This document shows positions 29,801 through 38,291 of a stretch of 64,000 nucleotides of DNA, in pieces; the stretch's first letter is position 1; every line of letters begins with the position of its first letter. The position numbers and the translations under genes were made by a program. The notes beneath the pieces are model-generated. The model had not been told where the DNA came from, did no database searches, and was given only the letters and a program-made list of their open reading frames with translations. This DNA is from Makana sp044442725 (lineage in GTDB: Bacteria; Pseudomonadota; Gammaproteobacteria; Enterobacterales; Enterobacteriaceae). The DNA lies in the NCBI GenBank assembly GCA_044442725.1, contig JBISJR010000001.1, forward strand, positions 1 to 64,000, read 5' to 3'.

Positions 29801-30347
29801 ATATATAATTTTCTTCGTTATCTCTGTTAGTTCTTATAAGTTCTATATAATATCTATTAAAAAAATATTTATTATAAAATGATAAACAATTTTTAATTTT
29901 TAATAAATTATTTCTAATTAAACATTTTCCAAGATCACCATTTTTAGCACCTGAAATTAAAATTAAACCTTCATTATATTTAATAAGTAGATTTTTATTT
30001 ATAATTGGACCATATATACCATATCCATTCTTATAAGAATCAGAAATTATACATATTAAATTTTTATAACCAATATTATTTAATGCTAAAATAGTTATTT
30101 CTGATATTTCATTTTCTAAAATATTATTATATAATAAAAAATCAGCTCCAATTATTGGTTTTATACCTTCATTATAAGATTTTGTATAAAATTTAATTAA
30201 ACCATATAAATTAGAAAAATCTGTAATAGCAATTGATGACATATTTAAATCAATTACTTTTTTAATTAAATTATTTATTTTAATAATTCCATCTATCATA
30301 GAATGATCAGTATGTACTCTTAAATGAACAAATTTTGGTTCTGACAT
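26865..30347 (-). CDS. dnaE: DNA polymerase III alpha subunit
   Basis: DnaE is the replicative polymerase. At 1160 residues it is full length (E. coli 1160). The PHP domain opens with FVHLRVHTDHSMIDGIIKI; the polymerase active site appears as PDFDIDFCMDKRD (catalytic aspartates near residues 400), preceded by GPGRGSGAGSLVAYAL near 358 and followed by FGFNKSHSAAYA-like GFNKSHSAAYALITYHTLWL near 757. The C-terminal OB and tau-binding parts are divergent and lysine-rich. The upstream neighbour is frr, so the envelope gene block from dxr to rnhB that separates them in E. coli has been deleted. Confidence 0.97.
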   Translation of the reverse strand: MSEPKFVHLRVHTDHSMIDGIIKINNLIKKVIDLNMSSIAITDFSNLYGLIKFYTKSYNEGIKPIIGADFLLYNNILENEISEITILALNNIGYKNLICIISDSYKNGYGIYGPIINKNLLIKYNEGLILISGAKNGDLGKCLIRNNLLKIKNCLSFYNKYFFNRYYIELIRTNRDNEENYIFLALNLSKRYGLPVVATNDVRFINSSEFEAHKIRVAINKGIIINEDKLLNNYSPQQYIRSEKEMSELFSDIPESLINSVEIAKRCNVTIQLGKYFLPIFKTGKISNEDYLISCAKKGLNNRLLFIFPTKEKRYKKQIIYNRRLELELKIINKMKFSSYFLIVMEFIQWAKNNNIPVGPGRGSGAGSLVAYALNITDINPITFGLLFERFLNPERISMPDFDIDFCMDKRDLVIDHVLLNYGKNSVSQIITFGTMTAKAVIKDVGRVLGHSYSFVNKISQLIPNDYGINIEKSLIKESRLKFIYNNNIEVKILIDMAKKLEGTIRNVGKHAGGIVISPSRIIDFSPIYCDSDGKNIVTQFDKNDIESIGLVKFDLLGLRTLTVINKTLLIINSIRLNKKLIPIELPYFNLNDEKIFNTLKKSETTAIFQLESKGMKDLIKRLKPDCFEDIIALVALFRPGPLKSGMVEKFISRKHGREDISFPDKKWQHKSLKNILISTYGVILYQEQVMKIAQVLAGYTLEKSDILRIAMSKKKTDEMNKQRYFFKKGSIKNGIDCKLSMKIFDILEKFSSYGFNKSHSAAYALITYHTLWLKTYYPSEFLSSFMSYDIDNTEKIVEIVQECLKIGIKIIPPNINISEYNFIVNKYGNIIYGMGAIKGLGKNTIDLIINSRNKNGKFLGIFDLCSRLDIKKINKNILEKLIISGSLDCFGIKRYILINLINFLVKASNQHIKNNFSGQVDMFGVLYNNSEYINKLYKHINKNNIQIILDGERKTLGFYLTSHPIIKYLKEIKYYKKITYIKNIKNNNKNNIIKTIGFIISYKKKNTKNGKNICICTIDDRSIRLELILFENIFIKYNNLIEKNKIIIAIGRIFYDDFNYKFKMNVYKIYDISKEREKYAKRLSILIKNTKFKKDLIYKVKSYIKPYLFGSLPLYFFNKKNKKYNYFNFLNKYKIKPTNNLLNNLKKIFGEENVNIEFN

Positions 30348-30468
30348 AAATTAAATCCATTATAATTAATAATAATAATAAATTTTTAAAAAAAATAAAT
30401 TTAATTTTTAAATAAATTAAATTTGAATTTTAAATATTATATTTAATTTTATAAAAATTTATTTTTTT

Positions 30469-31029
30469 TTATGTTAACTTTAAAAGTGAATTTTCTTTAT
30501 TTAATAATAAAATTTTAATTTTTTTAATATAAAAATTTGTTATTTTCTCTATTTCATTTTGTAATTTATCTTTTTCATCATTACAAATTATTTTTTCTTT
30601 TATTAAACATTTAATCTTTTCTTTATAATATCTTCTTATATTTCTTATTGAAATTTTACTATTTTCTGAATATTTTTTAACTAATTTTATTAATTCTTTT
30701 CTTCTATCTTCGTTAATTTCAGGTATATGAACTTTAATAATATTGTTTGATATAATTGGATTTAAACCTAAATTTGAAGATAAAATAGATTTCTTTATTA
30801 ATTTTATTAATGTAATATCAAATAAAGTAATAGAAAGAGTATTATAATTTTCAGTATTAATATTAGATAATTTATTTATAGGATAAATATTTCCATAACA
30901 TTTTACATTTATATTTTTTAAAAAATCAGGGGATGCTCTGCTTGTTCTTATTTCATTTAATTTATTTTTAAATGATTTAATACATTTATTCATTTTATTA
31001 TTTATATTTTTAATAATATCATTAATCAT
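30469..31029 (-). CDS. frr: Ribosome recycling factor
   Basis: RRF, with EF-G, splits the post-termination ribosome. The 186-residue protein (185 in E. coli) has the family segments LNEIRTSRASPDFLKNINV near 24-42, the middle IPEINEDRRKELIKLVKKYS near 109 and the helical RNIRRYYKEKIK near 138. It follows tsf on the same strand after 140 noncoding bases, where pyrH lies in E. coli. Confidence 0.96.
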   Translation of the reverse strand: MINDIIKNINNKMNKCIKSFKNKLNEIRTSRASPDFLKNINVKCYGNIYPINKLSNINTENYNTLSITLFDITLIKLIKKSILSSNLGLNPIISNNIIKVHIPEINEDRRKELIKLVKKYSENSKISIRNIRRYYKEKIKCLIKEKIICNDEKDKLQNEIEKITNFYIKKIKILLLNKENSLLKLT

Positions 31030-31169
31030 AAATATTACCTTTAATTTTAAAATTTAAATTATTTAAAATTTATAAATTAATCTAAATTTAAATTAATTTT
31101 TAATAATATTAATTATTTATTAATTAAAAAATTTTAATTTATATATTTATATTTAATAATTTAAATATT

Positions 31170-31961
31170 TTATATTTCAAAAAGTATAAAATTATTTATT
31201 TTAATTTTATTTAATAATAATATTTGATATATCTTTTTTTTATTATCAATTATAAATTCTTGATTATTTAATGTAATTTCATTTATAAATTTATTAATTC
31301 TTCCAATAACTATTTTTTTTGATATTTTATTTGTTTTTCCAGAATTAATTGCAATTTTCATTTGAATATTTTTTTCATGATTTATTAAATTATTTGGTAT
31401 ATCTTTTGAATTTAAATACTTTGGTTTGCATGCAGCTATATGCATAGCTATTTTATTTAAAAAATTTTTTTTACCATTTGTTGATGAAACAATAACACCA
31501 ATATGTGACCTATGTAAATAAAATCCAGTATTTTCACCTTTTAAATAACTAAATCTTTTAATTTTTATATTTTCACAAAATTTAGATATTAATAATTCAC
31601 GTTCAAATTTGAATTTATTATTTATTAAATTTATATTATATATATTTTTATTTATAATAAAATTTATAATTTTTTTTCCAAATAATTTAAATTCAATATT
31701 TTTTTCTACAAAATCTGTTTCACATTTTATTTCTAACATAATTATTTTTTTTTTTTTTTCAGATTGTTTTATTAAAATAATACCATTTGAAGTTTTATTA
31801 TATATTTTTTGAATTGATATTTTTTTTCCATATTTTCGCATTAAATCAATAGCTATTTTTATATTTCCTTTTGATTTAATAAGAGATTTTTTACATTCTA
31901 AAATACCAACTCCAGTTAATTTACGTAATTTTTTAATATTATTAATATCAACATAACTCAT
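31170..31961 (-). CDS. tsf: Elongation factor Ts
   Basis: EF-Ts is the nucleotide-exchange factor for EF-Tu. The 263-residue protein (283 in E. coli) begins with the UBA-like module VDINNIKKLRKLTGVGILEC and contains the core contacts MLEIKCETDFVEKN (about residues 74-87) and the HIAACKPKYLNSKDIP segment near 178. The second half is rich in lysine and isoleucine and slightly shortened. It is the middle gene of rpsB-tsf-frr; an agga-type ribosome-binding site is weak here. Confidence 0.96.
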   Translation of the reverse strand: MSYVDINNIKKLRKLTGVGILECKKSLIKSKGNIKIAIDLMRKYGKKISIQKIYNKTSNGIILIKQSEKKKKIIMLEIKCETDFVEKNIEFKLFGKKIINFIINKNIYNINLINNKFKFERELLISKFCENIKIKRFSYLKGENTGFYLHRSHIGVIVSSTNGKKNFLNKIAMHIAACKPKYLNSKDIPNNLINHEKNIQMKIAINSGKTNKISKKIVIGRINKFINEITLNNQEFIIDNKKKIYQILLLNKIKINNFILFEI

Positions 31962-31993
31962 TTTATTTTCCTTATTTTAAATTTTATTAAAAT

Positions 31994-32686
31994 TTATATA
32001 ATATTTTTATCTTTTGTGTTTTTAATTGCATTATAAAATGCAAGTAAATAAAGATTTATTGAATGTTTAGAATCATCATTACCAGGAATAATAAAATTAA
32101 TACCTTCAGGATCAGAGTTAGTATCTACAATAGAAAATATTGGAATATTTATATTTTTTGCTTCTTTTATTGCAATTCTTTCATGTTTTGCATCTATAAC
32201 AAAAATAGCATCAGGAAGTCCATTCATATTTTTTATTCCACCTAAACTATTTTCTAATTTATTTAATTTTCTAGTTCTTATAAGAATTTCTTTTTTTTTT
32301 AATTTTTCAAAAGTTCCGTCTTTTAATTGATTTTCTAAATTTTTTAAATTTTTAATTGAATTACGAACAGTTTTCCAATTTGTTAACATACCTCCTAACC
32401 ATCTATGATTGACAAAAAATTGACCACATTTAATTGCTGTATTTTTTATAGCAGATCTAGCTGCTTTTTTAGTTCCTATTAATAATATTTTCTTTTTTTT
32501 AGATGATAAAATATTAATTTCAAATAAAGCTTTATTAAACATTGATATAGTTTTTTCTAAATTTATTATATGAACTTTATTACGAGCTCCAAATATATAA
32601 GGTTTCATTTTTGGATTCCAATAACGAGTTTGATGTCCAAAATGAACACCTGCATGTATCATTTCATGAATAGAAATATTAGACAT
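31994..32686 (-). CDS. rpsB: 30S ribosomal protein S2
   Basis: S2 is a late-assembling small-subunit protein that recruits S1. The 230-residue product (241 in E. coli) carries the hallmark MIHAGVHFGHQTRYWNPKMK near residues 9-28, the central GTKKAARSAIKNTAIKCGQF near 71 and VDTNSDPEGINFIIPGNDDS near 187-206. It heads the rpsB-tsf-frr operon and its promoter region is the 103-bp palindrome shared with the divergent map gene. An gaggt-like site (complement at 32693-32697) precedes the start. Confidence 0.97.
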   Translation of the reverse strand: MSNISIHEMIHAGVHFGHQTRYWNPKMKPYIFGARNKVHIINLEKTISMFNKALFEINILSSKKKKILLIGTKKAARSAIKNTAIKCGQFFVNHRWLGGMLTNWKTVRNSIKNLKNLENQLKDGTFEKLKKKEILIRTRKLNKLENSLGGIKNMNGLPDAIFVIDAKHERIAIKEAKNINIPIFSIVDTNSDPEGINFIIPGNDDSKHSINLYLLAFYNAIKNTKDKNII

Positions 32687-32697
32687 AATTAACCTCT

Positions 32698-32800
32698 TTT
32701 AAAATTATTTATTAAATTTATAAAATAAATATAACATATATATATTTTAAAAATATATATATGTTATATTTATTTTATAAATTTAATAAATAATTTTAAA
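32698..32800. repeat. 103-bp near-perfect palindrome between rpsB and map
   Basis: Bases 32698-32748 and 32750-32800 are exact reverse complements (51-bp arms) around one central A at 32749. The element fills most of the divergent intergenic region, so both genes see the same upstream sequence, including TATGTT and TTATATTT elements that could serve as -10 boxes. This is the second long palindrome in the window. Confidence 0.95.
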
Positions 32801-32835
32801 TTTTATTAAAGTTAAATTAGGATATAATTAATAAA

Positions 32836-33624
32836 ATGTGTAAATATATAAAAACATTAAATGAAATAAATAAATTAAGAATTGTTGGAAGATTATCAGT
32901 AAAAGTATTAGAAATGATTGAACATTATATTAAACCAGGTATAAGTACAGGAGAAATTGATGATTTATGTTACAAATTTATGACTAAAAATTTAAATGTT
33001 AAATCTGCTTCTTTAGGATATAATGGTTTTCCAAAATCTGTTTGTATTTCTGTAAATGATGTTGTATGTCATGGAATACCTAGTTATAATAAAATTCTTA
33101 AAAATGGTGATATTTTAAATATAGATATTGCTATATTAAAAGATAAATTTTATGGAGATACATCTAAAATGTTTTTTGTTGGAAAAATTCCTGAAATAAC
33201 AAAAAAACTATGTAAAATAGCTAGGGATAGTCTTTATCTTGCAATTTTAGTTATTAAACCTGGTATAAAAATTAAAGAAATTGGAAAAAAAATTCAAAAA
33301 TTTGTTGAATCAAAAAAATTTTCTGTTGTACGTGAATATTGCGGTCATGGAATAGGAAAAATATTTCATGAATATCCACAAATTTTACATTTTTATTATA
33401 ATAAAGATAATTGTATTTTACAGGATGGGATGGTTTTTACAATTGAACCAATGGTAAATTTAGGAAATAATAAAGTTATTTTAATGAAAGATGGATGGAC
33501 AGTTAAGACTAAAGATCGTAAAATATCTGCACAATACGAACATACAATTGTTGTAAATAAAAATGGATGTGAAATATTAACTATAAGAAAAGATGATTTA
33601 TTACCTTTTTTGATTTGTCATTAA
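32836..33624 (+). CDS. map: Methionine aminopeptidase, type I
   Basis: Map removes the N-terminal methionine from new proteins. The 262-residue protein (264 in E. coli) has the dinuclear-metal ligands in ILNIDIAILKDKFYGDTSKM (two aspartates near residues 97 and 108), EYCGHGIGKIFHEYP near 168-182, and the glutamates in FTIEPMVNLG near 203 and QYEHTIVV near 234. It is divergent from rpsB, the arrangement of E. coli. A tagga ribosome-binding site lies at 32818-32822. Confidence 0.97.
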   Translation: MCKYIKTLNEINKLRIVGRLSVKVLEMIEHYIKPGISTGEIDDLCYKFMTKNLNVKSASLGYNGFPKSVCISVNDVVCHGIPSYNKILKNGDILNIDIAILKDKFYGDTSKMFFVGKIPEITKKLCKIARDSLYLAILVIKPGIKIKEIGKKIQKFVESKKFSVVREYCGHGIGKIFHEYPQILHFYYNKDNCILQDGMVFTIEPMVNLGNNKVILMKDGWTVKTKDRKISAQYEHTIVVNKNGCEILTIRKDDLLPFLICH

Positions 33625-33640
33625 AATAAAATTAATAAAT

Positions 33641-36184
33641 TTAATTTTTATTTAAATCTTTAGGTAATTTTTTAATACCAATTACTTGTTCATTTTTTTC
33701 AGTATTTATTAAAATAACACCTTGAGTATTTCTTTTAACAATACTTATTTCAGATACATTAATTATAACTAACTTTCCTTTATTTGTTATAATACATATT
33801 TTATCTGAATCTTTAACTTCAATGGATCCAATAACTCTTATATTTCTTTTTTTTAAATTTATTGAAATAATTCCACATTTTGATCTAGATTTAGAAGGAT
33901 ATTCTGATATATAAGTTCTTTTTCCATATCCATTTCTTGTTATAGTTAATATAGTGCTTTTTATTTCTTTTTGTACAACAATAGATGTTAAAGTATCTCC
34001 TTCAATCATTTTAATTCCTTTTATACCTAAAGAATTTCTATTCATACTTCTTATTTGTTTTTCATTAAATTTTAATACTTTTCCATATGAAGAAAATAAC
34101 ATAATATCATTATTACTATTTGTTATATTTACATCTACAATATTATCATTTTTTTTGAGTTTTATAATTCTTATACCTTTTTTACGAGTTTTTAAAAAAT
34201 TAATTAATAAATTTTTTTTAACCATTCCTTTTTCAGTTACTAAAATAATATAATATTTTTTTATATATTTTTTTATTGGAAAAATACATGTGATTTTTTC
34301 TTTATTTGATAAAGATAACATACTTAATATATTTATACCTTTATTTTTACTATTATATTTTTTTATTTGTTCTATTTTAGAAAAATATACTTTTCCAAAA
34401 TTAGAAAAAAAAAGAATTATATCATTTGTATTTGCAATTTGTATTATTTTTATAAAATCTTCTTCTTGTATTTTAAATATTGATTTTCCTTTTCCTCCTC
34501 TATGTTGAGATTCAAATTCTGAAATTTTTTGATATTTAATATATCCATTATATGTAATAATAATAATTACGTTATTACTAATTAATATATTTTTTTTATC
34601 ATAATATTTATCATTATTTATAATTTCTGTTTTCCTTTTATCTTGATATTTTTCTTTTATTTCTATAAGTTCTGATTTTATTATTTTTATTAATTCATTA
34701 TTATTTTTTAATATATTTTTAAATTTTTTTATTTTATTTAAATTAATAATATATTCTTTTTTAATATTATTTATTTCTATATGAGTAATATTTTGTAATT
34801 TTATATTTAAAATAGCTTTTGCTTGAATATTATTTAGATAATAAATATTATTTGTGTTTTTTGTTTTTTTTTCTTTTAATTTTTTTTCTATATTATTTGT
34901 TTTAAAGTTTTTAAATAATATAAATTCTTTATTAAAATTCCATGATTTAGATAACAATATTATTTTAGCTTTTTTAGGTGTTTTAGATTTCAAAATTAAA
35001 TTTATAATATAATCTATATTATTAATAGCTATATATAAACCTTCTAAAATATTAGATCTATCTTTTAACTTTTTTAATTTAAAAATTGTTCTTCTTATAA
35101 TTATTTCTTTACGATGTTTAATAAAATGATATATTATTTCTTTAAGAGATAATAATTTAGGTTGACCATTGCAAAGAGCTACCATATTTATTCCAAAAGA
35201 AATTTGTAATTTACTATTTAAAAAAAGTTTATTTAAGATAATAGAACTTATAAAGTATTTTTTAATTTCTATAACTATTCTCATACCATCTTTATCAGAT
35301 TCATCTCTTATATTATTTATTCCTTCTATTTTTTTATCTTTTGTTAAATTTGATATTTGTTTTATTAATTTAGATTTATTTACTTGATAAGGTATTTCAT
35401 TTATAATTATACATTCACGTCCATTTTTTCCATATTTTTTTATTTTTGCTCTTGCTTTAATATATATTTTTCCATATCCAGTTTTATAAGCTTCTTTTAT
35501 ACCTTTTGTTCCTTTTATAATAGCATAAGTTGGAAAATCAGGTCCTGGTATATATTTCATTAAACATTCTAAAGTTATATTTTTGTTTTTAATATATGCT
35601 AAACATCCATCAATAATTTCTGATATATTATGAGATGGTATATTGGTAGCCATTCCAACAGCTATTCCAGATGATCCATTTATTAAAAGATTTGGAATTT
35701 TTGCAGGTAAAATATTTGGAATATTATGTGTTCCATCATAATTTAAATAATAATCAACTGTATTTTTTTCTATATCTAAAATTAATTCATGTGAAATTTT
35801 TGACATTCTTATTTCTGTATATCTCATTGCTGCTGCAGAATCACCATCAATAGATCCAAAATTACCTTGACCATCTATTAATTTATATCTTAATGAAAAA
35901 TCTTGAGCCATTCTTACTATTGCATCATATACAGCAGAATCTCCATGAGGATGATATTTACCTATAACATCACCTACTATTCTTGCTGATTTTTTATAAT
36001 TTTTATTAAAATAATTTTTTAATATATACATTGCAAATAAAATTCTTCTATGTACAGGTTTTAAACCATCTCTAACATCTGGCAATGCTCTTCCAATAAT
36101 AACAGACATAGCATAATCTAAATAAGATTTTTTAAGTTCTTCTTCTATTAATATATTTTTTTTATTTTTATTTAGCTCTATCAT
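33641..36184 (-). CDS. gyrA: DNA gyrase subunit A
   Basis: GyrA is the DNA-cleaving and rejoining subunit of gyrase, which introduces negative supercoils. The 847-residue protein (875 in E. coli) has the quinolone-region sequence GDSAVYDAIVRMAQ near residues 80-93 and the active-site tyrosine in AAMRYTEIRMSKI near 118-130. The C-terminal beta-pinwheel, with the GyrA box QHRGGKGKS near 560, is present; the acidic tail is lost. It converges with map after 16 bases. Confidence 0.97.
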   Translation of the reverse strand: MIELNKNKKNILIEEELKKSYLDYAMSVIIGRALPDVRDGLKPVHRRILFAMYILKNYFNKNYKKSARIVGDVIGKYHPHGDSAVYDAIVRMAQDFSLRYKLIDGQGNFGSIDGDSAAAMRYTEIRMSKISHELILDIEKNTVDYYLNYDGTHNIPNILPAKIPNLLINGSSGIAVGMATNIPSHNISEIIDGCLAYIKNKNITLECLMKYIPGPDFPTYAIIKGTKGIKEAYKTGYGKIYIKARAKIKKYGKNGRECIIINEIPYQVNKSKLIKQISNLTKDKKIEGINNIRDESDKDGMRIVIEIKKYFISSIILNKLFLNSKLQISFGINMVALCNGQPKLLSLKEIIYHFIKHRKEIIIRRTIFKLKKLKDRSNILEGLYIAINNIDYIINLILKSKTPKKAKIILLSKSWNFNKEFILFKNFKTNNIEKKLKEKKTKNTNNIYYLNNIQAKAILNIKLQNITHIEINNIKKEYIINLNKIKKFKNILKNNNELIKIIKSELIEIKEKYQDKRKTEIINNDKYYDKKNILISNNVIIIITYNGYIKYQKISEFESQHRGGKGKSIFKIQEEDFIKIIQIANTNDIILFFSNFGKVYFSKIEQIKKYNSKNKGINILSMLSLSNKEKITCIFPIKKYIKKYYIILVTEKGMVKKNLLINFLKTRKKGIRIIKLKKNDNIVDVNITNSNNDIMLFSSYGKVLKFNEKQIRSMNRNSLGIKGIKMIEGDTLTSIVVQKEIKSTILTITRNGYGKRTYISEYPSKSRSKCGIISINLKKRNIRVIGSIEVKDSDKICIITNKGKLVIINVSEISIVKRNTQGVILINTEKNEQVIGIKKLPKDLNKN

Positions 36185-36795
36185 AAAATCTATGTCCTTA
36201 ATTTACATATAATTTTAAATTTAAAATTTTATTTTAAAATAATAACATATATATTTTAAATATATATTAATAAATTATTTTTTAATTTTTTTTTAATTAA
36301 AATTAATTATATAAATTTTTTAATAAAATATTTTATTATTTAATTTATAATTTTAATATTATTAAAATAAATTAATATTTATTTGTTTAATTTTATTAAA
36401 AAATAATTTTTATTTTTAAATATAATATTATTATATTTAAAAATAATAATTTTTATTATAATTTTTTTTAAAAAATTAAATATTTTTAATAAAATTAAAT
36501 ATAATTAATATTATTATTTAATTAATTAAAAATATAATTTTTTATTATTATGTTATACTTTATTTTTATAAAATTTATATAATTTAAATTATATTTTTAT
36601 AAAAAAATAATTATATTATTTATTAATATATTTATTTATATAAATTAAAAATATAAAAATTTTATAAAAAAATAAAATTAAATTATAATAATTAATTAAT
36701 TTAATTAATTAATTTTAATTAAAATTTAAATATTTTATTTTACATTAATAAATAATTATTTAAAAAATAATAATTTAAATAAATAAAATTTATTT
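36185..36795. other. 611-bp spacer between gyrA and ung
   Basis: This divergent spacer is almost pure A/T. It holds an 18-bp-arm palindrome at 36410-36446 with one central base, and runs of TTAATTAA-like repeats near 36690-36720. No gene or RNA is recognisable. Divergent promoters for gyrA and ung must lie here. Confidence 0.6.
36410..36446. repeat. 37-bp palindrome in the gyrA-ung spacer
   Basis: Two 18-base arms are perfect reverse complements around a single T at 36428, and pairing continues outward with mismatches. It is AT-only and lies in the middle of a divergent spacer. Confidence 0.7.
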
Positions 36796-37463
36796 ATGAA
36801 TAAATGGTCTGATGTTTTATATGATGTAAAAAAAATGAAATTTTTTATAAAAATGATAAATTTAATTCGTAAAAAAAGATTATATGGTAATATAATACAT
36901 CCAAATTCAAATGAAGTTTTTAATGTTTTTAAATTTACTAAATTTAATAATATAAAAGTAGTTATAGTAGGACAAGATCCTTATTGTGGTTTTAATCAAG
37001 CCAATGGTTTGGCTTTTTCTGTAAATATAGGATCATCAATACCACCATCTTTAAAAAATATTTATAAAGAATTACATAAAGACATTAATAATTTTGTAAT
37101 ACCTAAGCATGGTTTTTTAAAAAGCTGGTCAGATCAAGGTGTTTTATTATTAAATTCTATTTTAACAGTTGAACATAATAAACCAAATTCACATTCAAAT
37201 ATAGGTTGGGAGAAATTTACAGATATAATTATTAAATTAATTAATTATTATTTAAATGGAATTGTTTTTTTATTATGGGGTTTTTATGCTCAAAAAAAAA
37301 AAAATTTATAGATAATAATAAACATTTTATTTTAAAAACTTATCATCCAAGTCCATTATCATGTAATTATGGTTTTTTAGGATGTAGTCATTTTTCTAAA
37401 ACTAATTTTATTTTAAAAAAAATAATTAAAAAACCTATTAATTGGAAATCAATTATGATTTAA
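36796..37463 (+). CDS. ung: Uracil-DNA glycosylase, interrupted by a homopolymer frameshift
   Basis: Ung removes uracil from DNA arising from cytosine deamination. The first frame (36796-37311) has the water-activating motif VIVGQDPYCGFNQANGLAFS (about residues 57-76) and LLLNSILTVEHNKPNSH near 116. It stops just after a run of 13 A's at 37292-37304. The next frame continues with FIDNNKHF, the catalytic-histidine motif HPSPLS and GCSHFSKTN to a stop at 37461-37463. One added A would give about 222 residues against 229 in E. coli. Without slippage the product lacks HPSPLS and should be inactive. The frame is fully conserved on both sides. Confidence 0.9.
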
Positions 37464-37513
37464 ATTTTTAATTTATTATTTAAATTTATTTAAAAATTTT
37501 TTTTTATATTAAG

Positions 37514-37556
37514 TTAAATTATATTCACTATTTTTAGTATAGTGAATATAATTTAA
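37514..37556. terminator. Bidirectional terminator between ung and grpE
   Basis: A perfect 17-bp stem (37514-37530 with 37540-37556) encloses a nine-base loop, between the 3' ends of convergent ung and grpE. Flanking T- and A-rich stretches suit termination from both sides. Confidence 0.75.
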
Positions 37557-37565
37557 TTTAAAATT

Positions 37566-38147
37566 TTATTTTGATACAGTTACCATTGCAGGACGAATAA
37601 GTCTTCCGTTAAGTATATATCCTTTTTGCATTATATTAATAATATAATTTGATTTATGTTTATTTGATTTTATTATATTCATTGCCTGATGAATATTAGG
37701 ATTAAATATTACATTTATATCATTTATTGTATTAATTCCAAATTTATTAACAGTATTTAATAAAAATTTTAGTGTTAAATTTACACCTTCAAAAATAGAT
37801 TTTAATTCTAAATTTTTTATATTAAACATTTCTATAGTTTTTTCTAAACTATCAATTACTGGTAATAATTCAATTGCAAATTTTTCTATAGCAAATTTAT
37901 TTGATTTTTCTAAATCTTTTTCATTTCTTTTTATTAAATTTTCTATTTCAGCTCTATATCTTAGAAAATTATCATTTGATAATTTTTTTGTTTCTTTTAA
38001 AGAATTTTCTAATTTGTTAATATATTTATCTTTATCATCTAAAAATTCAATTTTATTTTTTTTATTTTTTAATTTTATATTTTTATCTTTTTCGTTTTCT
38101 TTTAAATATTTATTTTCTTTTATATTATTTTTTTTATTACTTAACAT
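37566..38147 (-). CDS. grpE: Nucleotide exchange factor GrpE
   Basis: GrpE releases ADP from DnaK in the chaperone cycle. The 193-residue protein (197 in E. coli) has a charged, lysine-rich N-terminal tail, a long coiled coil (about residues 40-110, including FLRYRAEIENLIKRNEKDLE) and a C-terminal beta domain with FNPNIHQAMNIIKS near 146 and the family ending GYILNGRLIRPAMVTVS. It is monocistronic here. Confidence 0.95.
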   Translation of the reverse strand: MLSNKKNNIKENKYLKENEKDKNIKLKNKKNKIEFLDDKDKYINKLENSLKETKKLSNDNFLRYRAEIENLIKRNEKDLEKSNKFAIEKFAIELLPVIDSLEKTIEMFNIKNLELKSIFEGVNLTLKFLLNTVNKFGINTINDINVIFNPNIHQAMNIIKSNKHKSNYIINIMQKGYILNGRLIRPAMVTVSK

Positions 38148-38291
38148 TAATTATCTCCAATTTATTTAAGTTAAATTTATTTATTTTTTAAAATATAAAT
38201 TTATATTATTAATATAATTATTTTATATAAAAATTTTTAAATTTAAATAATATATTAATTAATATAAATTTAATTTATTTAAATAAAATTT

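Noticed and set aside
34290..34508. Open frames antisense to gyrA, ptsI, tsf, aspS and other long genes
   Set aside because: They follow from the codon bias of the sense genes, have no homology or ribosome-binding sites, and are hydrophobic by composition.
36680..36725. Runs of TTAATTAA as possible protein-binding repeats near ung
   Set aside because: Such short AT-only runs are expected by chance at this base composition.
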